From Zeimonas sp039807785 (GTDB lineage Bacteria > Pseudomonadota > Gammaproteobacteria > Burkholderiales > Burkholderiaceae_E), in the NCBI GenBank assembly GCA_039807785.1, contig JBDHRX010000020.1, positions 1 to 33,898 on the forward strand: a stretch of 33,898 nt of DNA. Reading direction: 5' to 3'. The notes under the pieces were generated by a model that saw only the letters and a list, made by a program, of their open reading frames with translations, made no database searches and was not told the origin of the DNA. Both the position numbers and the translations under genes were made by a program. The first letter of the stretch is position 1. Every line of letters begins with the position of its first letter. Positions 21,550 through 29,065 of the stretch are shown piece by piece.

Positions 21550-21582
21550 GGCCTCCGGCCAGAGTGCGGGGTTGCGCCGTCC

Positions 21583-21612
21583 TTGTTGCGACGCACAAGC
21601 GGCGACTATATA
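21583..21612 (+). promoter_or_regulatory. Candidate sigma-70 promoter for the EF-G-like gene
   Basis: TTGTTG (21583-21588) and TATATA (21607-21612) are 18 bp apart; TTGCGA at 21586 with TATACC at 21609 is an alternative register at 17 bp. It is the only AT-rich patch in the 207-bp divergent gap. Because TATATA is self-complementary it could also serve the dioxygenase gene. Confidence 0.45.
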
Positions 21613-21626
21613 CCCGCCCCGGCGCC

Positions 21627-21644
21627 CCGGCGCGCTTGCGCCGG
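21627..21644 (+). other. Leader hairpin of the EF-G-like gene
   Basis: A perfect 7-bp stem CCGGCGC/GCGCCGG with a GCTT loop begins about 8 nt after the predicted start of a roughly 135-nt leader. It may stabilise the mRNA or affect elongation. The rest of the leader (21645-21756) shows no recognised element. Confidence 0.35.
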
Positions 21645-21756
21645 CCGGCCCGATGGATTCATGCTAAGGCCTGCTCGCACGACGATCGTCCCCGCGCCGA
21701 GGCCTGCCGGCTCCGGGACATCCGCCCAAGCCGCCGCCACTCCGAGGGAATTCCCC

Positions 21757-23811
21757 ATGCCCGCGCAACCGAGTGCGAATCTGCGAACGCTGGCCTTCGT
21801 CGGCCACGCAGGGGTCGGAAAGACCACGCTGGTCGAAGCGCTGCTGGCCGCGAACGGCGCCATCAACGCCGCGGGCAGCGTCGAACGCGGCAACACGGTC
21901 TGCGACTACGACCCGCTCGAGAAGGAGCACGGGCACTCGCTGAAGCTCGCCTGCGCGCACTTCGAGCGCGACGGCGTGCGGGTGCACCTGCTCGACACGC
22001 CGGGATACCCCGACTTCGCGGGGCGGGCGCTGGCGGCGCTCGACGCGGTGGAGTCGGTCGCGGTGCTGGTCCATGCACAGCACGGCATCGAGCTGTCCGC
22101 CGCGCGGATGGCGTTGTGGGCGCAGACGCGACGGCTCTGCCGCTTCATCGTCGTCAACCGCATCGACGCCGAGGACGTCGACCTGCCGGCGCGCGTCGAG
22201 GAACTGCGCGCGGCCTTCGGCCAGGAGTGCCTGCCGGTGAACCTGCCCGCCGGCGGCGGCCGCGCCGTGATCGACTGCTTCTTCGCACCGGCCGATGTCC
22301 CGACCGACTTCGGCAGCGTCGAGGCGGCGCATCGCGCGTTGCTCGAGCAGGTGGTCGAGGTCGACGATGCGCTCACCGAGCGCTACCTCGCGGGCGAGGA
22401 GATCGACGCGCCGGCGCTCCACGACGCGTTCGAGCGCGCCCTGCGCGAGGCGCACATCGTCCCGATCCTGTTCGTGTCGGCGCGCACCGGGGCGGGCATC
22501 GCCGAGCTCGCCGACTTCATCGTGCGCCTCGCGCCGAATCCCGCCGAGGGCAACCCGCCGCTGTTCGAGCGCTGGCCCGGCGGCGATCCCGCGCGCGCCG
22601 AATCCTTCGTCGCGACATGCGCCGCCACCGACCACGTGCTCGCGCACGTCTTCAAGATCGAGATCGATCCGTATATCGGCCGCATCGGCGTGCTGCGCGT
22701 GCACCAGGGCACGCTCACGCCGGACACCCAGCTCTACGTCGGCGAAGGCCGCAAGGCGGTGAAGGCGGGCACGCCGATGCTGCTGCAGGGCCGGGAGACC
22801 CGGCCCATCGCCGCGGCCGGTCCGGGCGAGATCTGCGCGCTCGCGAAGATCGACGAGCTCGCCTTCGACGCCGTGCTGCACGACGCGCCCGAGGACGCCG
22901 CGATCCACTTCCGGCCGTTGCCGCTGCCGCACGCGGTCTACGGGCTCGCGGTGCGCGTGAAGCGGCGCGGCGACGAGCAGAAGCTCGCCGAGATCCTGCA
23001 GCGGATGACGGCCGAGGACCCGAGCCTGGGCGTCGACCACGATCCGGTCACGCACGAAGCGGTGATCCGCGGCCTGGGCGAGCTGCACGTCGGCCGCGCG
23101 CTCGAGCGGATCCGCGCGCAGCACCGGCTCGAGGTCGACGCCCATCCGCCGACGATTCCCTATCGCGAGACGATCTCCGCCGCGGCGGAGGGTCACCACC
23201 GGCACCGCAAGCAGAGCGGCGGCGCGGGACAGTTCGGCGAGGTCTTCCTGCGCGTGAAGCCGCTCGCGCGCGGCGAGGGCTTCCGCTTCGTCGACGAGGT
23301 CAAGGGCGGCGCGATCCCCGGCGCGTTCATCGCCGCCGTCGAGAAGGGCGTGCGCCAGGCGCTGGCGGGCGGCGCGACCGCGGGCTTTCCGGTCCAGGAC
23401 GTGCAGGTCACGGTCTACGACGGCAAGAGCCATCCGGTCGACGGCAAGGAGGTGGCCTTCTCCACCGCCGGACGCAAAGCCTTCCTCGACGCGGCCGCCC
23501 GGGCCCAGCCGGTCGTGCTCGAGCCCATCGTCGCGCTCGAGCTCACGATCCCGCAGGACGCGATCGGCCCGGTCTCGGGCGAGCTCTCGTCGCGGCGCGG
23601 GCAGGTCTCCGGGACCGGAACGGCGCGCGCCGGCATGGCGACGCTGACCGGGCGGGCACCGCTGGCCGAGCTGTCCGACTTCCAGGGACGGCTCAAGGCG
23701 ATCACCGGCGGACAGGGCAGCTACTCGCTCGAGCTGCTCGGCTACGAGGAAGCACCGCCGAACGTCCAGAGCCGGTTGCGCGCCGCCTGGCGTCCGGGCG
23801 AAGACGCCTGA
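21757..23811 (+). CDS. Elongation factor G-like translational GTPase paralogue
   Basis: A 684-residue EF-G-like protein, probably not the housekeeping fusA (no rpsL, rpsG or tuf beside it). Domain order follows EF-G: G domain with G1 GHAGVGKT (16-23), G3 DTPG (80-83), G4 NRID (134-137) and G5-like VSARTG; domain II from about 290; domains III-V ending in ITGGQGSYSLELLGYEE. G4 has Arg in place of the usual Lys (NKxD), and switch I reads EKEHGHSL instead of ERGITI. Such EF-G-like proteins occur widely as paralogues with poorly known roles in ribosome rescue, recycling or stress. The ATG at 21757 is preceded by GAGGGAA; the frame is open much further upstream but that is antisense of the dioxygenase. 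Confidence 0.9.
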   Translation: MPAQPSANLRTLAFVGHAGVGKTTLVEALLAANGAINAAGSVERGNTVCDYDPLEKEHGHSLKLACAHFERDGVRVHLLDTPGYPDFAGRALAALDAVESVAVLVHAQHGIELSAARMALWAQTRRLCRFIVVNRIDAEDVDLPARVEELRAAFGQECLPVNLPAGGGRAVIDCFFAPADVPTDFGSVEAAHRALLEQVVEVDDALTERYLAGEEIDAPALHDAFERALREAHIVPILFVSARTGAGIAELADFIVRLAPNPAEGNPPLFERWPGGDPARAESFVATCAATDHVLAHVFKIEIDPYIGRIGVLRVHQGTLTPDTQLYVGEGRKAVKAGTPMLLQGRETRPIAAAGPGEICALAKIDELAFDAVLHDAPEDAAIHFRPLPLPHAVYGLAVRVKRRGDEQKLAEILQRMTAEDPSLGVDHDPVTHEAVIRGLGELHVGRALERIRAQHRLEVDAHPPTIPYRETISAAAEGHHRHRKQSGGAGQFGEVFLRVKPLARGEGFRFVDEVKGGAIPGAFIAAVEKGVRQALAGGATAGFPVQDVQVTVYDGKSHPVDGKEVAFSTAGRKAFLDAAARAQPVVLEPIVALELTIPQDAIGPVSGELSSRRGQVSGTGTARAGMATLTGRAPLAELSDFQGRLKAITGGQGSYSLELLGYEEAPPNVQSRLRAAWRPGEDA

Positions 23812-23820
23812 CCGCCCTGC

Positions 23821-23840
23821 GGGCCGCGCCGGCGCGGCCC
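23821..23840 (+). terminator. Terminator candidate after the EF-G-like gene
   Basis: A perfect 20-bp palindrome (stem of 8-10 bp, all G/C) starts 10 bp after the stop codon and is followed by TCCCTT. It would insulate the TRAP operon control region. Confidence 0.5.
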
Positions 23841-23871
23841 TCCCTTCGGGCGCGGGCCCGATCCGGTTCGC

Positions 23872-23885
23872 TTGATGGACATCAA
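23872..23885. promoter_or_regulatory. Perfect FNR/ANR-type box
   Basis: TTGATGGACATCAA is an exact TTGAT-N4-ATCAA palindrome centred at 23878.5. A class II activator site at -41.5 would put the start near 23920 and the -10 at about 23908-23913, where GCTAAT (23907-23912, 4/6) is found. It predicts low-oxygen activation of the GntR-TRAP operon. Confidence 0.65.
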
Positions 23886-23898
23886 GGAGGCGATAACG

Positions 23899-23938
23899 CT
23901 GGTCTAGCTAATCTGGTCATACCAGACTGGTATAGCCA
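23899..23938 (+). promoter_or_regulatory. Three GntR/FadR-type operators in 14-bp register
   Basis: CTGGT recurs at 23899, 23913 and 23927. The central copy is a perfect palindrome, CTGGTCATACCAG (23913-23925), fitting the FadR-subfamily pattern TnGTnnnACnA. The flanking copies TGGTCTAGCTA (23900-23910) and TGGTATAGCCA (23928-23938) are degenerate in their right arms. The array covers the predicted -10 and start, just upstream of the GntR-family gene, so autorepression is likely. Confidence 0.6.
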
Positions 23939-23953
23939 ATTCGAGCACAGACC

Positions 23954-24751
23954 ATGCCACCCGCGGGCAACGATGCCGAGAACAGCGAAGTCGCCTCGCT
24001 GATCGTCCGGCTGCTCGCCTTCGTCCGGGAACGCCACATGGAGCCGGGCGAGCGGCTGCCGTCCGAGCGCCTGCTGGCCGAGCGATTCGCGGTGACGCGG
24101 GCAGTGATCCGCGAAGCCCTGGCGGTCCTCGAAGCGATGAGGGTGGTCGAGCGGCGGCCGAGGTCCGGCATCTACCTGCGCGCCGAATCGCAGGTCGGCA
24201 GCCTCGACGCCATCGTGATGCGGGCCCGGCTCGGGATCGATCTCGACGACGCCGAGGTCGACCACCTGAACGAGTTCCGTTCGATCCTCGAGGCGCAGGC
24301 CGTCGTCCTGGCATGCCGGCGCAGCACCCCCGAGGACATCGCCCGGATGGACGATTGCAGCCGCAGGTGCCGCGAAGGGCTCGAGCGCGGCGAGTCGATC
24401 GCCCAGCCCAGCGCCGACTTCCATCTCGCGCTGATGGCCGCGACGCACAACCAGTTCCTGCTGCGCGCCGCCAACTCCTTCTATCTCGCGACGAGCGACT
24501 GGCGCGAACGGGTGTTCCAGGACCCGGAGGTCTGCCTGCGCTCGATTCGCGACCATCAGGCGATCCGCGACGCGATCGCCGACCGGGACGTCGAGCGGGC
24601 CCGCTCACTCGTCGCCGATCATCTGCGCATCGCGGACCGGTACTGGCACGAATACCTGCCGCCGAAGCAGGACGACGCGGCCGGCGCGCAGACCGGCACC
24701 GGCCGGGACGAGCCGGACGCCCTGACGTCACCACCCCCCGCCCATAGCTGA
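23954..24751 (+). CDS. GntR-family regulator, FadR/FCD type
   Basis: A 265-residue repressor-type regulator. The N-terminal winged helix (about 14-78) has the GntR signature LPSERLLAERFAVTRAVIREAL and ends in RRPRSGIYLR. The C-terminal FCD domain (about 95-230) keeps the usual metal-binding histidines: DFH (His157), DHQAI (His201) and ADHLR (His223). Such domains bind small carboxylates, often through the metal. The C-terminal 30 residues are a disordered tail. It is the first gene of the operon, 19 bp ahead of dctP, and has three matching operators directly upstream. Prediction: it represses the operon until the transported substrate or a metabolite binds. Confidence 0.92.
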   Translation: MPPAGNDAENSEVASLIVRLLAFVRERHMEPGERLPSERLLAERFAVTRAVIREALAVLEAMRVVERRPRSGIYLRAESQVGSLDAIVMRARLGIDLDDAEVDHLNEFRSILEAQAVVLACRRSTPEDIARMDDCSRRCREGLERGESIAQPSADFHLALMAATHNQFLLRAANSFYLATSDWRERVFQDPEVCLRSIRDHQAIRDAIADRDVERARSLVADHLRIADRYWHEYLPPKQDDAAGAQTGTGRDEPDALTSPPPAHS

Positions 24752-24770
24752 CACACCGAGGAGAAGCGAC

Positions 24771-25856
24771 ATGAAGACGGAACGCCGGGCCCTGCTCCGG
24801 ACCGGCCTGGCGGCCACCACGGCCGGCCTCGCCGCACCCGCGATCGCCCAGGGCAAGCGCGAGTTGAAGATGGTGCTCGGATGGCCGCGCCATTCGCCCG
24901 GCAACGGCACCGCGGTGGAGCGGTTCGCCAGCAACGTCACGAAGGCGACCGAGGGCCGGATCACGTTCCGGATCTACGGCGCCAACGAGCTCGTGCCGCC
25001 CCTGGGCATGTTCGACGCGGTCTCGCGCGGCGCGGTCGATGTCGCCAACTCCACCGGCTACTACTGGACCGGCAAGTCGAAGGCCTACAACTTCTTCTCG
25101 ACGGTACCGTTCGGCATGCTGCCGCTGGAGCACTTCGCCTGGCTGACCTACGGCGGCGGCCAGAAGCTCTGGGACGAGCTCAACGCGCCGCACGACCTGA
25201 AGTCGCTGCCGATCAGCCAGACCGGCGCCCAGATGGGCGGCTGGTACCGCAAGGAGGTCAACAGCCTGGCGGACATGAAGGGCCTGAAGATCCGCTATCC
25301 GGGCTTCGGCGGCGAGATCCTGAAGAGCCTGGGCGCCACGCCGGTGCTGATGCCCCTCGGGGAGGTCTTCTCGGGCATGCAGTCGGGCGCGCTCGACGCG
25401 GCGGAGCTGGCGACGCCCTGGTTCGACATGGGCTACGGGCTCTACAAGGTCGCCCGCTACTACTACAGCCCCGGTTTCCACGAGCCGGGCCACACCCTCG
25501 AGCTGCTGTTCAACAAGAAGGTGTGGGACAGCTTCAGCCCCGCGGACCAGACGCTGATCACGATGGCGGCGCATGCCGAGCTGCTGCATTCGGAGGCCGA
25601 GGTCGCCGCCCATGATCCCGAGGCGCTCGATCAGCTGACCACCAAGTTCGGCGTGATGCTGCGCACCTTCCCGGACGACGTGCTCAAGGCGATGCAGGCG
25701 GCAGCCGAGAAACTGATCCCCGCCGCGGTGGCCGACGATCCGATGGCACGCAAGATCTACGAGTCGTACTCGGCATTCCAGAAGAAAGTCCAGCCGCGCG
25801 GCCTGCTGATGCCCGGCGCCGTCTGGCGCATGCGCGGCGTCGTGCGGAACGCCTGA
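24771..25856 (+). CDS. TRAP transporter substrate-binding protein (DctP type)
   Basis: A 361-residue periplasmic receptor. The N-terminus ERRALLRTGLAATTAGLAAPAIA is a twin-arginine signal with a cleavage site after Ala26. Mature motifs MKGLKIRYPGFGGEILKSLG and VFSGMQSGALDAAE are those of DctP proteins; the arginine in KIRYP is the residue that normally holds the substrate carboxylate. YGLYKVARYYYSPGFHEPG resembles the TakP/lactate-binding branch, whose members bind 2-oxo or 2-hydroxy acids. The usual TEWVGP-type patch reads AELATPWFD, so the ligand may differ. GAGGAG 7 bp before the ATG supports the start. Its stop overlaps the dctQ start by one base. Confidence 0.93.
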   Translation: MKTERRALLRTGLAATTAGLAAPAIAQGKRELKMVLGWPRHSPGNGTAVERFASNVTKATEGRITFRIYGANELVPPLGMFDAVSRGAVDVANSTGYYWTGKSKAYNFFSTVPFGMLPLEHFAWLTYGGGQKLWDELNAPHDLKSLPISQTGAQMGGWYRKEVNSLADMKGLKIRYPGFGGEILKSLGATPVLMPLGEVFSGMQSGALDAAELATPWFDMGYGLYKVARYYYSPGFHEPGHTLELLFNKKVWDSFSPADQTLITMAAHAELLHSEAEVAAHDPEALDQLTTKFGVMLRTFPDDVLKAMQAAAEKLIPAAVADDPMARKIYESYSAFQKKVQPRGLLMPGAVWRMRGVVRNA

Positions 25857-26386
25857 TGGTCTCCGCCAAGACGGCCGGCGAGCTGCCGGCCGGCCCGCTG
25901 GTCGACGCGATCGAGCGCCTCGGCGAGACGGCCGGGCGCGCGATCTCGTGGCTGACGCTGGCCTGCGTGCTCGTCTGCTTCGCGGTCGTCACGCTGCGCT
26001 ACGTCTTCGGCATGGGGTTCGTGTTCCTGCAGGAGCTCTACGTCTGGCTGCACGCCATCGTCTTCACGGGCGGCGCGGCGTACGCGCTGAAGCACGACAC
26101 GCACGTGCGAGTCGACGTCTTCTACGCGCGCTTCTCCGAGCGGACCAAGGCCTGGGTCAACCTCGCGGGCGCGACCCTGATGGTGCTGCCGTGGATGGCG
26201 CTGACCGCATGGCTGGCGTGGCCCTGGGTGAGGGCGTCGTGGGCGACCGGCGAATCGTCGGCGATGTCCGACGGCATGCCGGCCCTGTATCTCCTCAAGT
26301 CGATGCTCCTGGTCATGGCGGCCCTGCTCTCGCTGCAGGCGCTCGCGCTGGCGATCCGCTCGATCCGAACCTTGCGCAGGAGCTGA
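25856..26386 (+). CDS. TRAP transporter small permease (DctQ type)
   Basis: A 176-residue inner-membrane subunit with four hydrophobic helices (about 30-50, 58-78, 98-118 and 138-162). VTLRYVFGMGFVFLQELYVWLHA and the conserved GGAAYALKHDTHVRVDVFY loop are DctQ hallmarks. It pairs with DctM in sodium-driven import. The ATG shares its A with the dctP stop (TGATG), which shows translational coupling. Confidence 0.92.
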   Translation: MVSAKTAGELPAGPLVDAIERLGETAGRAISWLTLACVLVCFAVVTLRYVFGMGFVFLQELYVWLHAIVFTGGAAYALKHDTHVRVDVFYARFSERTKAWVNLAGATLMVLPWMALTAWLAWPWVRASWATGESSAMSDGMPALYLLKSMLLVMAALLSLQALALAIRSIRTLRRS

Positions 26387-26389
26387 ACC

Positions 26390-27784
26390 ATGCCCGGAAT
26401 CGGTCTGGGCGATGTCCTGAGCATCGTCCTGCTCGCCGCATCGCTGGCGGTGATGATGCTGGGCTTCGGCGTGGCCTTCGCGCTGGCGGCGGTCGGCATG
26501 CTCTTCGCGGGCATCGGGGCGGCCCTGGGCGTGTTCGAGTGGCGCCTGCTCGACACGCTGCCGGGCCGCTTCTTCGCCGTGATGCAGAACGAGGTTCTGG
26601 TGGCGGTGCCGCTCTTCATCTTCATGGGCACGGTCCTCGAGCGATCCGGCATCGCCGAGGAACTGCTCGAGACCGCGGGCCGGCTGTTCGGCCGCCTGAG
26701 CGGCGGCGTCGCGATCTCGGTGGTGATCGTCGGCGCGGTGTTCGCGGCCTCGACCGGGATCGTCGGCGCGGCGGTCGTGACGATGGGGATGATCAGCCTG
26801 CCGCTGATGATGCGGATCGGCTACAACGCCCGGCTCGCCACCGGAACGATCTGCGCGTCGGCGACGCTGGCCCAGATCATTCCGCCGTCGACGATCCTCA
26901 TCTTCCTCGGGGACATGCTCCAGGCCGCCAACGGGCAGGCGCAGATGAGGAAGGGCAACATGGCGCCGGACCCGGTCTCCACCGGCGACCTCTTCTTCGG
27001 CGCGCTGATCCCCGGGCTGTTGCTGGCCGGGCTGTACATCGTCTGGATCCTGGCAGTCGCCTTCTTCCGGCCGAACGCGTGCCCGGCGATTCCGGCGGGC
27101 CCGGCCGGCGAACGCCGGCTCCTGTGGCGCGTCCTGCGCGCCCTGCTTCCGCCGCTCGCGCTGGTCGTCGCCGTGCTGGGGTCGATCCTCGCCGGGATCG
27201 CCACGCCGACCGAATCGGCGGCGGTCGGCACGATCGCGGCGATGGCCCTGGCCGCGTCGCGCGGCCGGCTCGACCTGCGCATGCTTTCCGGCGTCGCGCA
27301 GACCACCGCCCGGCTGTCCTCGATGGCCTTCCTGCTGCTGTTCGGCGCATCGGTGTTCATCCTGGTGTTCCGCGGGCTCGGCGGCGACATGCTGGTCGAA
27401 GGCATGCTCCATGCGCTGCCGGGCGGCCTGCACGCCGCCACCGCGGTGGTGATGGCCCTGGTGTTCGTGCTCGGCATGTTCCTCGATCCGTTCGAGATCA
27501 TCTTCATCGTCATCCCCATCGCCGGGCCGGCACTGATCACCCTCGGCGCCGACCCGCTGTGGCTCGGCATCATGGTCGCGCTCAACCTGCAGACCAGCTT
27601 CCTGACCCCGCCGTTCGGGTTCTCGCTGTTCTACCTGCGCAGCGTCACGCCGCGGGAGATCCCGACCGGCGAGATCTACCGCGGCATCGTTCCGTTCGTC
27701 GCGATCCAGATCCTGATGCTGGGCATTGTCTGGGTGTTCCCGCAACTGGCGACCGCTCTTCCCAAGCACGTCTTCGGGTACTGA
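26390..27784 (+). CDS. TRAP transporter large permease (DctM type)
   Basis: A 464-residue membrane protein of the ion transporter superfamily, with about 12 helices. Family motifs are VPLFIFMGTVLERSGIAEELLE, ASTGIVGAAVVTMG, IIPPSTILIF and FLTPPFGFSLFYLR. It carries the sodium-coupled transport function. A hydrophilic segment of about 25 residues near 178-202 (ANGQAQMRKGN region) is longer than in short DctM proteins. CAGGAG before the ATG and a 3-bp gap after dctQ keep it in the same unit. Confidence 0.94.
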   Translation: MPGIGLGDVLSIVLLAASLAVMMLGFGVAFALAAVGMLFAGIGAALGVFEWRLLDTLPGRFFAVMQNEVLVAVPLFIFMGTVLERSGIAEELLETAGRLFGRLSGGVAISVVIVGAVFAASTGIVGAAVVTMGMISLPLMMRIGYNARLATGTICASATLAQIIPPSTILIFLGDMLQAANGQAQMRKGNMAPDPVSTGDLFFGALIPGLLLAGLYIVWILAVAFFRPNACPAIPAGPAGERRLLWRVLRALLPPLALVVAVLGSILAGIATPTESAAVGTIAAMALAASRGRLDLRMLSGVAQTTARLSSMAFLLLFGASVFILVFRGLGGDMLVEGMLHALPGGLHAATAVVMALVFVLGMFLDPFEIIFIVIPIAGPALITLGADPLWLGIMVALNLQTSFLTPPFGFSLFYLRSVTPREIPTGEIYRGIVPFVAIQILMLGIVWVFPQLATALPKHVFGY

Positions 27785-27786
27785 GG

Positions 27787-29037
27787 GTGGCACGCGTCCT
27801 CGTCATCGGCACCATGGACACCAAGGGACGGGAGTCCGCCTACCTGGTCGAGCGCTTGCGCGAGCACGGATGCGAAACGATCGCCATGGACGTCGGCATC
27901 CTCGGCGAGGCCGAGGACATCGCCTGCGAGATCGGCCGTCGCGACGTGGCCGGCGCGGCCGGCACGACCATCGACGCGCTGCGCGCGTCCGGCAGCCGGG
28001 GACGCGCGGTCGAGCAGATGTGCCGCGGCGCGAAGCAGGTCGCCCGCCGGTTGCGGGAGGAGGGCGCGATCCACGGCGCGCTGTCGCTCGGAGGCGCGGA
28101 AGGCGCCGTGCTGGCCGCGTCGGCGATGCACGAGCTGCCGCTCGGCATGCCCAAGACCATCGTCTCGCCGATCGCGTCCGGGCGGCGCAGCTTCGGCCTC
28201 TTCATGGGCTCGAAGGACGTCACCGTCGTCCACTCGGTGGTCGACATCCTGGGGTTGAACGAAATCGCGCGCCGCGTGTTCGACACGACCGCGGCCGCCA
28301 CCGCCGCGGCCGCCCGTCACTACGAGGCGAGCGTCGCGTCGCGCGCGAGCCGGCCGTCGCGGCCGCAGGTGGGGGCGACCATGCTGGGCAACACGACCGC
28401 TCCGCTGATGTGGATCCGCCGCCAGCTCGAGCCCGACCTCGGCGACCTGGTCGTGTTCCACGCCAACGGCGTCGGCGGCGTCGCCCTCGAGGAACAGATC
28501 GATGCCGGGCACATCGACGCGGTGATCGACTACACGCTGAGCGAGATCACCGCTCACGTCGCGGGCGGATACCACGATGCGGGCCCGCATCGCCTCGAGG
28601 CCGCCGGACGACGCGGCCTGCCGCAGGTCGTCGTGCCCGGATGCGTCGACTTCATGGTCTGCGGCCCGCGCCACGAGGTCCCGCCGGCCTGGCGCGATCG
28701 CCCGCAGTATTTCCACAACCCGGAGTTCACCCTCGTCCGCGCCACGCGCGACGAACAGCTCGAGGTCGCGCGCCGGATCGCCGGCAAGCTCTGCGCGGCC
28801 CGGGGCCCGGTGACGGTGCTGGTCCCGCTGCGAGGGCTGTCGATCCCGAACTGCGAAACGGACCTGGACGGCCGGCCCGGCCCGTTCTGGGATCCGCCGC
28901 TGGACGCCGCCTTCCGGGACGAGCTGCGCCGCGGACTCGAGCGCCGGATCGAGTACGCGGAAATCGACGCGCACGTCAACGACGTGGAATTCGCGCGCGC
29001 GGTGTTCGAGGCCGCGCGCACCGCCTTCAGCCTGTAG
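27787..29037 (+). CDS. Tm-1-like ATP-binding protein (UPF0261)
   Basis: A 416-residue protein of the UPF0261 family, related to the N-terminal part of the tomato Tm-1 resistance protein. Motifs are VIGTMDTKGRE (6-16), SLGGAEGAVLAASAM, IASGRRSFGLFMGSKDVTV, FHANGVGGVALEEQ and DYTLSEITAHVAGG. In relatives the two halves bind ATP. It lacks the C-terminal TIM-barrel domain seen in some homologues. The start is GTG at 27787, 2 bp after the dctM stop, so it is coupled to the permease; the frame stays open far upstream inside dctQ/dctM but in a non-coding register. The biochemical role is unknown; its setting suggests activation or ring-opening of the imported substrate. Confidence 0.87.
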   Translation: MARVLVIGTMDTKGRESAYLVERLREHGCETIAMDVGILGEAEDIACEIGRRDVAGAAGTTIDALRASGSRGRAVEQMCRGAKQVARRLREEGAIHGALSLGGAEGAVLAASAMHELPLGMPKTIVSPIASGRRSFGLFMGSKDVTVVHSVVDILGLNEIARRVFDTTAAATAAAARHYEASVASRASRPSRPQVGATMLGNTTAPLMWIRRQLEPDLGDLVVFHANGVGGVALEEQIDAGHIDAVIDYTLSEITAHVAGGYHDAGPHRLEAAGRRGLPQVVVPGCVDFMVCGPRHEVPPAWRDRPQYFHNPEFTLVRATRDEQLEVARRIAGKLCAARGPVTVLVPLRGLSIPNCETDLDGRPGPFWDPPLDAAFRDELRRGLERRIEYAEIDAHVNDVEFARAVFEAARTAFSL

Positions 29038-29049
29038 TCGAGATCGAAA

Positions 29050-29060
29050 AGGAAAGGAAC
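29050..29060 (+). promoter_or_regulatory. Strong ribosome binding site of the creatininase-family gene
   Basis: AGGAAAGGAAC lies 5 bp before the ATG at 29066. It fixes this start, and with it the unusual 57-residue N-terminal extension. Confidence 0.7.
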
Positions 29061-29065
29061 CGAAC

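Noticed and set aside
20863..21756. N-terminal extension of about 300 codons on the EF-G-like protein
   Set aside because: It is antisense to the dioxygenase and crosses a promoter-like AT-rich patch. The EF-G fold begins just after the ATG at 21757, which has a Shine-Dalgarno.
25948..27786. Plus-strand frame running through dctQ and dctM into the Tm-1-like gene
   Set aside because: The two TRAP permeases are unmistakable in the other frames. The family start of the Tm-1-like protein is right at the GTG at 27787.
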